Origin: Iris pallida
Taxonomy: Eukaryota > Streptophyta > Magnoliopsida > Asparagales > Iridaceae
Length of the DNA: 64,000 bases
Assembly: GCA_029216955.1 (NCBI GenBank)
Contig: JANAVB010010791.1
Coordinates: 9,365,593 to 9,429,592 of the forward strand
Reading direction: 5' to 3'
Positions 1 to 9,116 of the stretch are shown here, one piece after another; the first letter of the stretch is position 1; every line of letters begins with the position of its first letter. A program made the position numbers and the translations under genes. A model generated the notes under the pieces. That model had not been told where the DNA came from, ran no database searches, and was given only the letters and a program-made list of their open reading frames with translations.

Positions 1-667
1 TCTCATCAAGTGCTTTAAGCTTGCATCATAATCATCAACGGACATATTCTCTTGTCTCAACATCATGAACTCATCCCCCTTTTTGTTGACGGACAACGCG
101 AGGAACATAATGCTCAAGAAAAGCTTGAATATTTTTTAGGAAATTTTGGTATCGGGATCGGTTTATGAGATTTTCTATTTCTTCGTCACCCACCAGTCGT
201 AGGCCCTCAATTGCAGCTATAGCGCAGCATATGCAACTCTCTTAGACCCTTTAATACTAAGAAGATTAAATATGTCCTCGATTTCTGCCAGCCATCCTAC
301 TATCACATTAGGCTCCGCTCGACCGTTGAACTTTTGCGGGTTCATCTTGCAAAACTCAGTTGCTTTGAACAAGGACAAAGTGTTCCTCATTGTGGTTGAA
401 CTTCTTCCTAGACCTCTTCTCTATCTTCGGATGCTATGATCGTTACATTTGTGTTTGCCGCCACAGTGCTCACGATCTGCGTCAAGGCATACATCTGCTT
501 TTGTTGCACACTAAATTGGGCTTGGATCTCTGCCTGAAGCTGTTGCTCTCCACTTCCATCAAATGTAACATTCTCTTCATCGTAGTCTCGCTAGGGCCAA
601 CGCCCTCCGAACTAAACGAACTATCTGCAGCGTTGTTTGTTGTGGCAGAATTATTTTTCTTAGTCAT
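1..667 (-). pseudogene. gag: Ty3/gypsy gag fragment (retrotrans_gag), decayed
   Basis: Read on the minus strand, this stretch encodes a typical plant gypsy Gag. It starts at the ATG at 667 (MTKKNNS...), has a low-complexity N-terminus, then a core with KMNPQKFNGRAEP, WLAEIEDIF and RAYDWWV, and near the window edge the conserved block FLEHYVPRVVRQQKGDEFM followed by LRQENMSVDDY. Gag forms the virus-like particle around the element's RNA. Several in-frame stops and at least one frame change break it, and the window edge cuts off the rest. A PBS and LTR lie to the right, as expected for a minus-strand element. Assignment to gypsy gag is firm; the lineage is not resolved. Confidence 0.8.
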
Positions 668-797
668 TTTCTACAAAATAGAGTAAAGCTATTTTTGGAA
701 CTTTTATTTCACGCAGCATGTCGACAAGCATTCAATCAAGTAATCGCAACCAACATTTCAAATCCAATATTTTTAGAAAATCCGAGAAAATTGAACC

Positions 798-812
798 GTG
801 CTCTAATACCAA
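798..812 (-). other. Primer binding site, initiator-Met type
   Basis: The minus strand reads TTGGTATTAGAGCAC, one base away from the usual plant iMet PBS (TGGTATCAGAGC). It lies between the gag start at 667 and the LTR edge at 815, where reverse transcription would begin. The single change is C to T. Confidence 0.65.
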
Positions 813-814
813 TT

Positions 815-1501
815 TATCACACCACGATTCGACAAACCGTTCGTCCTCGCGTCGATTTTGTCGAATCGATCATCCTCGCTAGGACATGAAGCCCTACGAG
901 TCTGGAGTTGCACTCGTCCAAGACAATAACTTCATTTGGTACATCTTTTGAAATATTAAGTTAAAACTTCACAAATTACAGAGAATTGAACACGCAATTT
1001 AAGAAAATAAAAATATATTTTTATTGATAACTTGCAACGAAGTACAAGTCGTGGTTACATTGGATATGCCATTGTGGCTATATTTATTGACACAAAAGAA
1101 AATACTCGACAAGCTGCCTGAATTAATACTTGTCGTTTCATACATTCACCATTTTTATACATTAAAAGCCTACGATGAATTGGCTTCAAAATACTTTAAA
1201 ATAGGTAGAGCTTCAAAACGTCTCTCCGAACTTCAGCTTTGGCTTATTACCGTACACCCGCAAAGTTTTTGTCACCTGTGGGGTTGGGGGATTAATACAC
1301 TTGGGAAGGTACAAGTGAGTGGGATGAACCCACTCATCTAAACCGACTCTAATTATTATGGTTGGCATATATTGGAGTTTTTTTTCTATTTAGAACTAAA
1401 TGAATTCAGGTCATATTGATAGCCTTCTTTGAAACAGTAAAAGCATACAGTAAAATGTAATGTTTTATCTCAACTCTTACCACGACCGTGCTTATCCCTG
1501 C
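815..1501 (-). mobile_element. Gypsy 5' LTR, first part (split by Tat#1)
   Basis: The LTR edge is two bases from the PBS and reads TATCACACC on the plus strand, which looks like a mutated TGTCACACC. No coding potential is visible. The LTR is cut at 1501 by the Tat#1 insertion and continues at 19186. Edge and PBS geometry are seen; LTR identity is inferred because no second copy is in the window. Confidence 0.5.
1497..1501. repeat. Target site duplication of Tat#1, left copy (CCTGC)
   Basis: CCTGC sits directly before the left LTR and again directly after the right LTR (19181-19185). A perfect 5-bp duplication is the signature of integrase-mediated insertion. Confidence 0.92.
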
Positions 1502-1934
1502 TGTTTTCCATAAATAAATTCACTTTATTTATTGTGTTTCTAGGAAAATACAACTGTAGGAATCCGATCTAGAAGACGATCGCTTTATCCCTTAGATGAT
1601 GCGAAGAAGAAAAGCTCTCAAGAATTCGACAGTAATTTAGATAGCTATCTATCTGTACAATGAATGAGAAAAGAACTCTATTTATAGAGTCGAAAATAAC
1701 TGAAAAGATAACTGTCTTCACAACCTGTGCATAGTTACAAATCACGCAGGATTTAACATACACAAGGTTATGGGCAGTTACTGGACGTGGCCTGTAACTG
1801 TTGGACACATGGCAATCGTACATGAGTCATGTGCAAGTTACAGGACACGCAAGTGAGAGATCGGTGGCATGGCTGCCACGTACTCCAATTTGATAAAATC
1901 CATGCAGGCTTGTTGAGGACAAAATCCACGCAGC

Positions 1935-2167
1935 CTTGTGGCAGAAAGCTTCAGAATCTACGCAGACTTGGGGCAGAAAGCTTCAGAATCCACGCAGACT
2001 TGATGCAGAAAGCTTCAAAATCCACGCAGACTTTGGGGCAGAAAGCTTCAGAATTCACGCAGACTTTGGGGCAGAAAGCTTCAGAATCCACATAGACTTT
2101 GGGGCAGAAAGCTTCAGAATCCACGCAGACTTGGTGTAGAAAGCTTCAAAATCCACGCAGACTTGAG
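1935..2167. repeat. LTR tandem array A, left copy (about 32-bp units)
   Basis: Seven units with core GCAGAAAGCTTCAGAATCC followed by ACGCAGACTT. Units differ by one or two bases or a one-base length change. The same array, also seven units, lies at 18451-18683. Confidence 0.9.
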
Positions 2168-2436
2168 TCAGAACAGCCAGCTGTCTTGATTCGACGTGCC
2201 TCCACTGACACAAAATCTCTGACATTGATTGCCTTTTGTCAGTTACATTAAATGACAATAAGCTCTTTTGTTACGCCAACTTGATGAAGGCTGAGTCTTG
2301 TTGAAGAAGATTTCAAAAGTCACGCAACAGTCGGCTGTGATCTTTCGAGTTCCGTGCATACGTGGCATACGAGGAGACATTCTTTGACTGTCGTGCTGTC
2401 AGTCATAATGGCATTCTGACAAATGATGAGCTGTAT

Positions 2437-2583
2437 CTCAGCGTGACTTTTAATCATTGTCTTGATCAACTCAGCATGACTTTTAGACTTTGTCCTGATC
2501 AACTCAGCGTGACTTTTAGGCTTTGTTCTGATCAACTTAGCGTGACTTTTAGGCTTTGTTCTGATCAACTCAGCGTGACTTTC
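2437..2583. repeat. LTR tandem array B, left copy (33-bp units, four plus a partial)
   Basis: Units begin CTCAGCGTGACTTTTAGG and end TTCTGATCAA. Four full units plus a partial are here, against six plus a partial at 18952-19164. Confidence 0.9.
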
Positions 2584-2599
2584 ATTTTTGAGGCCTACA

Positions 2600-2612
2600 A
2601 AACCCCCTTCAA
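2600..2612 (-). other. Polypurine tract of Tat#1
   Basis: The minus strand next to the 3' LTR reads TTGAAGGGGGTTT, ending directly at the LTR's TG. This is the expected place and composition for the plus-strand primer of reverse transcription. Confidence 0.7.
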
Positions 2613-2812
2613 AGTTTTCGAAAAATGAGAAATTATTTCGAAATACTTTGAAATCGAGATGATAAAATGAATTTAGTCACGCCGAGATGACTTTAAAGAG
2701 AGATTTACTCCGAAATGATTGGACTGTTGGGATTCTGTGCAGTTAGGATCCCGTACAAAGCTCCTAAATCGAGGCAAATAATGATGTTACCGTTTGGAAT
2801 TCTTCATGAGCC

Positions 2813-2820
2813 TATAAATA
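2813..2820 (+). promoter_or_regulatory. TATA box of the antisense gene
   Basis: TATAAATA lies 120 bp upstream of the ATG at 2940, in DNA between the PPT and the antisense gene. It is on the strand opposite to gag-pol. A start site about 30 bp downstream would give a leader of about 95 nt. Its use is inferred. Confidence 0.6.
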
Positions 2821-2939
2821 AGCCATAAACCACCTCTTTATTTCTTTACTGCTTTAGAGAGAGAATCCACAGAAGAGAAACTTCATCTTCCCTGACGAAC
2901 TTCATCTTTCCCGACTTCTTCTTCCCTTTCTCAACAGCA

Positions 2940-3051
2940 ATGGCTCCTAAGAAAACCGACGCTCAGGCCAAGGGAAAAGCTCCTGCGACTTCCTCGCGTG
3001 CTACCACTGACAGACTTCCTCGACGCGAAGTCACGCATCCTCCTATACAGC
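2940..3051 (+). CDS. Antisense PMD gene, exon 1
   Basis: A short first exon encodes MAPKKTDAQAKGKAPATSS and a further 18 residues, basic and low in complexity. It ends at a strong donor site (C then GTAAGT at 3052-3057). The next acceptor at 3773 (TTTTATTTTCTGTAG) restores frame exactly: the exon leaves phase 1 and exon 2 begins with two bases of the same codon. Without splicing the frame ends within two codons. The start is chosen because it follows the TATA box and a pyrimidine-rich leader. Confidence 0.65.
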
Positions 3052-3773
3052 GTAAGTGATGGATGGGGATATGAACTGTTGAAGATGACTTGATGAAGAT
3101 GACTTTGATGAAGATGAACTCCACATAGAAATCTTAGGATCTTAAGACAAATAATAAACTTCAGAAATATATCCCCCCTTCTTAGGGCAAAGGATATTAA
3201 TAAAGTATGCCCCCTCTTTAGGGTCGGCCATACTTCACATCTTCGTATTTACGAAGCTCTGTGTTTCACGCAAATGAGCATGGCTCTCATGACTCTGCGT
3301 GATTTTTCATGTATCGGCAGGGATGTCAATATTTGAATTATTCACGCAGCTTTCATGACTCTGCGTGATTTTTCACATGTTGGCAGAAATGTCAATGTTG
3401 ATTTATTCACGCAGCTTTCATGACTCTGCGTGATTTTTCACATGTTGGCAGAAATATCGATTTTGAAATAGTCACGCAGACTTCTGAGAGTCATCCTCTG
3501 GATAGATTAGTCTTTGATCTGTCAGCGTATTTTTGTCATTTTTACTTAAATGTGATTCTGGCAATGATGCGTGACTTTTATTCTAATCTGTCTGGACTTT
3601 GCGTGAATTAATCACCTGCGTGAATAAGTCATTCAGCGTGTCTTGATAGTATATCTGTCTGAAGTCTGCGTGACTTATGAGATTTCCTTCGAGCACCGCT
3701 ATACACGCATAAGGCTCATAGACATAGATTTTACTGAAACACATCTGACCTTGTCTTCTTTTATTTTCTGTAG
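3052..3773 (+). other. Predicted intron 1 of the antisense gene
   Basis: 722 bp from GTAAGT to TTTTCTGTAG. It is rich in stops in all plus frames and contains the 65-bp hairpin repeats described separately. Splicing is predicted from the sequence only. Confidence 0.6.
3265..3475. repeat. 65-bp tandem repeats with CACGCAG/CTGCGTG hairpins
   Basis: Three tandem units inside intron 1. The two best have perfect inverted arms: CACGCAG at 3343-3349 with CTGCGTG at 3361-3367, and CACGCAG at 3408-3414 with CTGCGTG at 3426-3432, each around an 11-bp loop. The first unit (from about 3267) has a damaged left arm. Confidence 0.85.
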
Positions 3774-4042
3774 TGAACATCAGAAGTGAAGAGGCAGATT
3801 ATGAAGGGCACTTGAGTTTTTTATTTAAACATGATTTATCTCATGTGCAATTTCCACAGTTTGACCTTCCAGAAGCCAGACTGTCATTGTTGGCAAATCA
3901 AGACCATACAACTCTACTCTGTCTGATGAATGGTCAACCCTTTCAGAGTCTTGATTTGGTGTCCCACAAGAAACCAGTATTTCTGTTCGGGGATGTCATA
4001 GCACAGAATTCCCAACCAAAGGGCATCAGAGAGAAGGTCTGA
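3774..4042 (+). CDS. Antisense PMD gene, 5' part of exon 2, up to an in-frame TGA
   Basis: Exon 2 opens in frame after the acceptor at 3773 and encodes NIRSEEADYEGHLSFLF and about 70 more residues before a TGA at 4040-4042. The next ATG (4073) is in the same frame, 33 bases on, with no other stop between. The TGA is therefore best read as a single nonsense mutation in one exon rather than a true end; a CGA-to-TGA transition would explain it. Intact copies elsewhere in the genome would settle this. Confidence 0.6.
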
Positions 4043-4072
4043 TTTTACTTCGAAGGTGATGTAAAACAGCCC

Positions 4073-7000
4073 ATGTACTGGCCGAAGGTTTCTAGGGGCT
4101 TATCTATCATGAGATTTATGCATGCCAGCTATCCCAAAAAGATGTCCTGGCACTTAACAGAATATCAGCAGGCAAAGGCGAGCCGTATTATTTACAGGAA
4201 GGAGGGATTCTTCAGTTCCCCAGAGAATCATGTATCCGTGTTTCGAGGTTTGAAGCCGGGATGTATACCACCCGAAGACTCATCAATATTGATGTCATTC
4301 AGAATGCCTGTTTTCATAAATGAATTCATAGCAAACGAGAATGCATTCTACCCCACTGATTCGACGCCGAGGATGAACGGCTTAATGAATCAGGAGAACG
4401 TGAGATGGAGGACTTTGGTCCATTGGGCTCTGGAGCAGTTTGAGAGTGAGATGAAGAAGATAAACCTTTATGACGCGATCGTCAATTCCTCATATGGCTT
4501 CAGACCCAACCCCTTTCTGTTCCTGGCTTTGGTTGAGAGGTATAACCACAGGACAGGGACATTTATGACTCCCAAAGGGAAGATGGGCTTTGCCCTTCAT
4601 GAGATGGAATACATCTCGTATCTGCCTTCAGGCACACTACCGTATGAAGAGTATGTGCCTACGACAGAAGAGCTGAACTTTCTGTCGGAGAAGAATCCAG
4701 AGATGGTGCACCTATTTGAAGAGATGATGCGCCATTTCGGCACATGTACTCTGTATTACAAGAGTTCTAAAAATGATGCCGGCAACCACATCCAGAAGTG
4801 GATGTCTTATCTTTTCCTGAACCGTGAAAAGGATGAGAAAAAGATAAACGAGAAGAGATGGTACCAAATTAACTTCTTCAAGCCTCTCTCTGAGAGTAAA
4901 ATCATTTATCTGCTAGAGAAGTATGACTGCAAGGATTTCACGATCACTGAAGACTGGTATGAGTTTAAAGCTGGAACCACCTTCAACTCGTATGTGAGGC
5001 AGAGTGGAAAGACTCTGTCAAAGAACGGTCATTTAGCCGGATTCCTATCTCTTTGGTTAAGAAGATTCATCGTTCCTGGCTCCAGCTCTCTAGACAGAAT
5101 ACATAGAGGCGTTATCTTTGCAGCAGTGCGCCTTATATATGGTTATAAGATAGACTTATTATCAGCGATGACCTGTGGGCTGAACGCAGGTCTTCGAAAT
5201 TTTGTCACCAATATGCTATCTAATCAGAGGAGGATGACCGATGAGTTCCCGAGAATAAAGATGTCCTTCACATATCTATATGGTTGGCTTCTTCTACATC
5301 ATGACGGTCTGATACCTCCAGGAGCAGGAGGGAGTGGCAGTCTCTTTTTGGAGAAGTACTCTGGAGAGACTTTCTGGAAGGTTCACACTCTTCCAGAATG
5401 CAGAAATATTCTGAATCGAGCGTCACATTGGTCCATTCAATGTGTTCCTCCACCACTGGGTTATGAGAGCATGCCCTTGAATATGATAGACAGAGATAAA
5501 GGGAATAGGCTAGATGATGTAGCCTTTCAGTGGTTGCAGAGAATCAGGCCCTCTTATCAAGTATACCGTCATGAAGAAATGACGTATCTGGAGCCGTATC
5601 TACCAAGCCAATTTGCCAGGCAATTCGGATACGACCAACTTCATGTTGGGAACGCCACCACCTGCCTTTCTGCTCGTGGAGGGCTTATTGACGGAGCTCG
5701 GGCCTGGAGATATTTCGCGGCTAGAGATACAAAAGCTGTATTCTCTATGCCTAATCCTTTATCCAGCACGGAGACGAAGATGCTTTACACATATGCTCGC
5801 TTCTATGTTTCGTCGAGTACCTTCATGCCGAGTTTCCATCTGAAGACTTTTGTTGCGAAAGACGACCCAACAAAGAGGTCGAAGAAGAAAACTGTTATTC
5901 AACAATTTCCTCCGGAACCTGAAGATGAAACAGCGGAGGTTGAGCCCCTATATGGCTTATTTCAGGAGGGAAATTTTCCTGATGAAGTTCTTCCTCCCAT
6001 ATTTGTATCCCTTTCTAAGAGGAAGCGAAGCGATGAATCTGAGACAGTCTCCAAAAAGAGTACTAAGTCTCAGACATCTAAGAAGAAGAAGAAAGGGGTC
6101 TCAGTAACTGCCACTTCATCTTTAGGTGGCATCTCAGTTGACGAAGATGACGCCGCCGATAAAGACGAAGATACGGATGAAGACGACGCTCCTTTGATAA
6201 CAAGGAGGTCGAGAGGCAAGTACGTCAAGAAGACCGTCAGCAAACTGAAGGGCAATAATCTCCTGGAAACGATTATGAGTGAAGGGGTTTTGCCAGAGAT
6301 CAATGAAGCGGCTTCTACTGAGAAAACAGAATCTAATAATGTGCATCTTCCAGCAACTTTCGCTGAACAGCCTGAGGTAGAATCCACTCGAGCTCAGGAA
6401 AGGACTGCTCTGACAACAAGTGGAGTAGCTACTGAACCCTCGGAGATGAGGATGATCCCTTTTGAGCATGGGACAAAGGGCGTCATCCAAGCATTGGATG
6501 TCCAGATTGAATATTCTGAAGAAGAACCAGCCCCGGCAGAAGTTATGGAACAACCGGAAGTTCCAGAAACTCAGATTGAAGAAAACAGAGGCGATAAAGA
6601 CGTGCCAATGTCTGAGCTATCAGCTGCTGATGACTTGTTGAAGAATGTTTGTAAAGACATCATTCTTCGAACGGATATTCCAGAAAAGACTGAACCGGCA
6701 GTCGATACTGAGCTTGCTATCATTACTGTTCCTGAGATTCATTCATCTCAAGGACTAGATGAAGATGTGAACATCATGGACTCCGGATCAGAGACTCATC
6801 CTGAAGCCGGGGATGAAAAAGAGTCTGAAAAAGAAGAAGAAGCTGAAGAAGGAGATGATTGGCATGCTGGCACTTCTACTCCTTATGATGAAGATAAAGT
6901 CAGAGGGAACAGAATAGAACTCAGCCCCGAACCTGCTCAATCTCCGGACAACGCTCCAGTACCCAGTAATTCTGGAGCTGGAAGCAGCCACATAAAGCAG

Positions 7001-7076
7001 GTGTCAGACACTATCATGGACCGGTTACGAGAAGACGCAAGACTCCCTCACCACATAGCATATGAACCTCAGCCTG
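4073..7076 (+). CDS. Antisense gene, main exon: plant mobile domain (PMD) protein
   Basis: About 1000 codons on the strand opposite to pol. Residues about 115-190 (HWALEQFESEM..., YDAIVNSSYGF, ALVERYNHRTGTFM, then a LHEMEYISYLPSG-like block) match the start of plant mobile domain proteins (aminotransferase-like PMD, PF10536). Residues about 320-380 (GFLSLWLRRFIVPG, GVIFAAVRLIYGY, ALNAGLRN-like) and YLYGWLLLHH match its second half. Next come a lysine-rich stretch (KRSKKK, SKKKKKG), which could be a nuclear localisation signal, and a long acidic, low-complexity linker. PMD proteins occur as plant genes and inside transposons; their biochemical role is unsettled. The open frame runs to 7123, but the donor at 7077 keeps frame with exon 3. 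Confidence 0.78.
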
Positions 7077-7151
7077 GTGTGATTTTATTTCAAATTCTGT
7101 TTTTACTGTTTCTTTTTCTTTAGATACTGATTATTTTTCTTTGACTAGTAG
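7077..7151 (+). other. Predicted intron 2 of the antisense gene (75 bp)
   Basis: A T-rich 75-bp interval from GTGTGATTTTATTTC to TTTGACTAGTAG. Joining 7076 to 7152 rebuilds one glycine codon and keeps the frame into the coiled-coil exon. The other nearby GT (7079) leads to a stop. The donor is not a strong consensus, so confidence is moderate. Confidence 0.55.
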
Positions 7152-8041
7152 GAACTGCTGCAGCAATGAGTTCAACTCATGCTCCACTTGTCCAGACTGA
7201 TGCTGATGAAGGGAGCTCGCACTTGCCAACTTCTCCAGCGGCACATACCTCTGTTCCCAGGATAGAAAACATACAAGCTTCTTCTTCAATGATGACAGCG
7301 ACTCCTGGGTTCGAGACAGGACTGGCAAGAACTCTGGAGATGTATTCAGATATCATCTATTCATATCTGGATACGTACTCCAAGCGTTTCTTGAAGGACG
7401 AAGCTATGCCCTTCTCTGAGCTTCGAACTATGATCAATTTCCCGCTCATGGCGTTGCGACATGCTGGTTGCGAATCTCAGTGCATCTTCTTCGAACATCT
7501 CCTGGATGAGTTGGAAATAACTATCCGAAAATACTGGGAGACTAAGAAGGAAGACATTCATTCTTTAACGGTGGCTGAGATCAGTCAACTAGAGCATGAA
7601 GCCCAGTCCCAGCAAGCTGCATTAGAAGCATTTCTTGCCTCTTCTTCTGAGAAATTAGTAGAAAAGGGTGAAGAAATATTAGCTACTCGTCAGAGAGTAG
7701 AGCGTCTGGAGAAAGATAAAGCATCCAAAGCTGAAGAACTGAAGAAATTGAAAGAGGAGTTGGCTCGTCTTCAAGAGCGAATTGCTGTCATAGAAACAGA
7801 GCAAGCTGAGGTCATTGCTGCTTATATTTCTGAAGCCGAACGCTATGAAACTCTTCAAAAGGAGCGAGAGCAGATGCAGACAGAGCAAATTAAAAAAGTT
7901 AATCGTCTCCAATCTGCTATTATCATTTTTGATGAACAAAATATCGTTGTTGAAGCAGCAGAAAAAGTTCGAAAAGCTCATGAAGAGAAAATAAGTATTG
8001 TACTTGATCGTATTAAGGAGCTAATAACTCCTAATAAATAG
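7152..8041 (+). CDS. Antisense gene, last exon: coiled-coil C-terminus
   Basis: Begins in frame after the acceptor at 7151 and ends at TAG 8039-8041. An ATG at 7166 could also serve as an independent start. The N-terminal part is Ser/Thr-rich; a middle segment (LEMYSDIIYSYLDTYSKRF) is followed by a long heptad-like helix from about residue 150 (LEKDKASKAEELKKLKEEL, RIAVIETEQAE), a clear coiled coil suited to self-association. Tat#2 has a decayed counterpart with the same order at 25260-26540, which supports a conserved protein. Confidence 0.72.
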
Positions 8042-8067
8042 ATCTTGTAATCAACATTTTGATTTTG

Positions 8068-8073
8068 AATAAA
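8068..8073 (+). terminator. Poly(A) signal of the antisense gene
   Basis: AATAAA lies 27 bases after the stop codon at 8041, a normal plant distance. With the TATA box at 2813 it frames a full transcription unit. Confidence 0.5.
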
Positions 8074-8389
8074 GATGAATGAGAACTTTTGATCTGATTT
8101 TTGACTTTATTGTTTTGATAATGAAAAAAATATGTTCAGAGGTAAATAATACATGACATATTTCAATAGAATAGAATATACAAATGAACTTTGTAATTCT
8201 ATCAGATGATATTAAACTAGAGATGATCTTAGTTTAATACTGATTAGAAAAAATAGAATTCAGACATAAAAATATCTTCGAACTCAATTTTTCATGATCT
8301 TTGGACTCGAGAATCAAAAGACTAGATGTTATTTTCATAAATATGATACTGACATGGACGATGAACGATGATGAATTGTAAATGTATGT
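8074..8389. other. AT-rich spacer between the two antisense ORFs
   Basis: No ORF worth naming. It holds TTCAGAGGTAAATAATACAT near 8134, a single relative of the unit amplified in Tat#2 at 26697-27040. Confidence 0.5.
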
Positions 8390-8645
8390 GGGATGAACGA
8401 GAAAACCGACAAATGATGGAATGAACGAATAAACTGTCAAAAAAAATGAATGATAAGGAACGGATGAACCGTCAGATGATGATGAATGAACGGGTTAACC
8501 GTCGGATTATAATGAACGGGCGAACCGTCGGATGAATGTAATAAATGAACGGATGAACCGTTAGGCATTAATAAACGGGCGAACCGTCGGATGAATACGA
8601 TAAGACCGTCAGGCATTAATGAACGGGTGAACCGTCGGATGAATG
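8390..8645. repeat. Tandem array of ACGG...CCGT inverted units
   Basis: Units of 26-33 bp with core GAACGG(N4-5)ACCGTC and spacer GGATGAAT or similar. Intact cores start at about 8459, 8489, 8515, 8548, 8574 and 8622; a half unit lies near 8604 and two decayed units lie upstream. Each core is an inverted pair (AACGG with CCGTT/CCGTC). It lies about 30-285 bp upstream of the TATA box at 8676. AACGG is the core of the plant mitosis-specific MSA element bound by three-repeat MYBs; a regulatory role here is inference. Confidence 0.85.
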
Positions 8646-8675
8646 TGTCGCTTCATTATTTAAGGAACTTCTGTC

Positions 8676-8683
8676 TATAAATA
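8676..8683 (+). promoter_or_regulatory. TATA box of the second antisense ORF
   Basis: TATAAATA lies 55 bp upstream of the ATG at 8731 and just downstream of the ACGG/CCGT array. Spacing fits a short 5' leader of about 25 nt. Confidence 0.6.
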
Positions 8684-8730
8684 TAGCAGAAATCTGACAA
8701 GAACGAACACTTCTACTCTTCAACATAAAA

Positions 8731-9054
8731 ATGTCGTCTGAAGAAGTATCTAAGAAGGCTGAAATCGCCCCAAAGGTTCAGAAGGGCACTGAAGAACGCC
8801 CTACCGATCCAGTTCATCCGAGGGAGGTAGAAGCAGGTGAAGGTTCGTCTGCACCCAAGCTACCACGAGACATTCTGGACTTTCTGCTTGATCCAGGAAG
8901 GACTGAAGAAGAGGAAGCCATGAGGATGGCTGTTTGCAAATTCCTTGTGGGTTCCAGCAAGGAAGTTCTCAACTCTTTTGCTGATCGTGTTTTCAAGAAG
9001 GACGGCAGTGGTCCGCGTCCAAATATAGAGAAGGATGATAGTGACCTTCCTTAA
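8731..9054 (+). CDS. Second antisense ORF of Tat#1, 107 aa, unknown function
   Basis: An intact 107-codon ORF starting MSSEEVSKKAEIAPK. It is charged and has no membrane segment or signal peptide. A possible short helical module (PRDILDFLLDPGRTEEEEAM) is followed by MAVCKFLVGSSKEVLNSFAD. I do not recognise the family. Its own TATA box and upstream repeat array, and the absence of stops in an element whose gag-pol has twelve, suggest it may be real. Its stop is only 62 bp from the pol stop on the other strand, so the two transcripts would converge. Confidence 0.5.
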   Translation: MSSEEVSKKAEIAPKVQKGTEERPTDPVHPREVEAGEGSSAPKLPRDILDFLLDPGRTEEEEAMRMAVCKFLVGSSKEVLNSFADRVFKKDGSGPRPNIEKDDSDLP

Positions 9055-9116
9055 TATCATGTACTATCATTCATGATGAAATAACATTTGAATTCATGAA
9101 CTTGAACTATTTACAT

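Larger units (their letters stand above)
1502..2599 (-). mobile_element. Tat#1 3' LTR (1098 bp)
   Basis: It matches 18017-19180 from TGTTTTCCATAAATAAATTC to GAGGCCTACA (plus strand). It holds two tandem arrays and a sense TATA box (minus TATAAATAG at 1678-1686). It is 66 bp shorter than the other LTR, exactly two units of the 33-bp array. Confidence 0.95.

Noticed and set aside
1829..2258. Repeat-rich ORFs in the LTR arrays (for example SFRIHADFGAE or KSHAELIRTKP types)
   Set aside because: They are translations of the tandem units in several frames on both strands, with no gene signals.
3261..3480. CRISPR-like direct repeats in the 65-bp units
   Set aside because: The repeats have no unique spacers, and the genome is a plant's; they are ordinary tandem repeats in an intron.
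6070..6553. Minus-strand ORFs of 105 and 139 codons
   Set aside because: Shadows of the long plus-strand PMD exon, with no family resemblance.
7077..7123. Hydrophobic tail (ILFQILFLLFLFL) as a membrane anchor of the antisense protein
   Set aside because: It is the T-rich start of a 75-bp intron; splicing at 7077/7151 keeps the frame into a conserved coiled coil.
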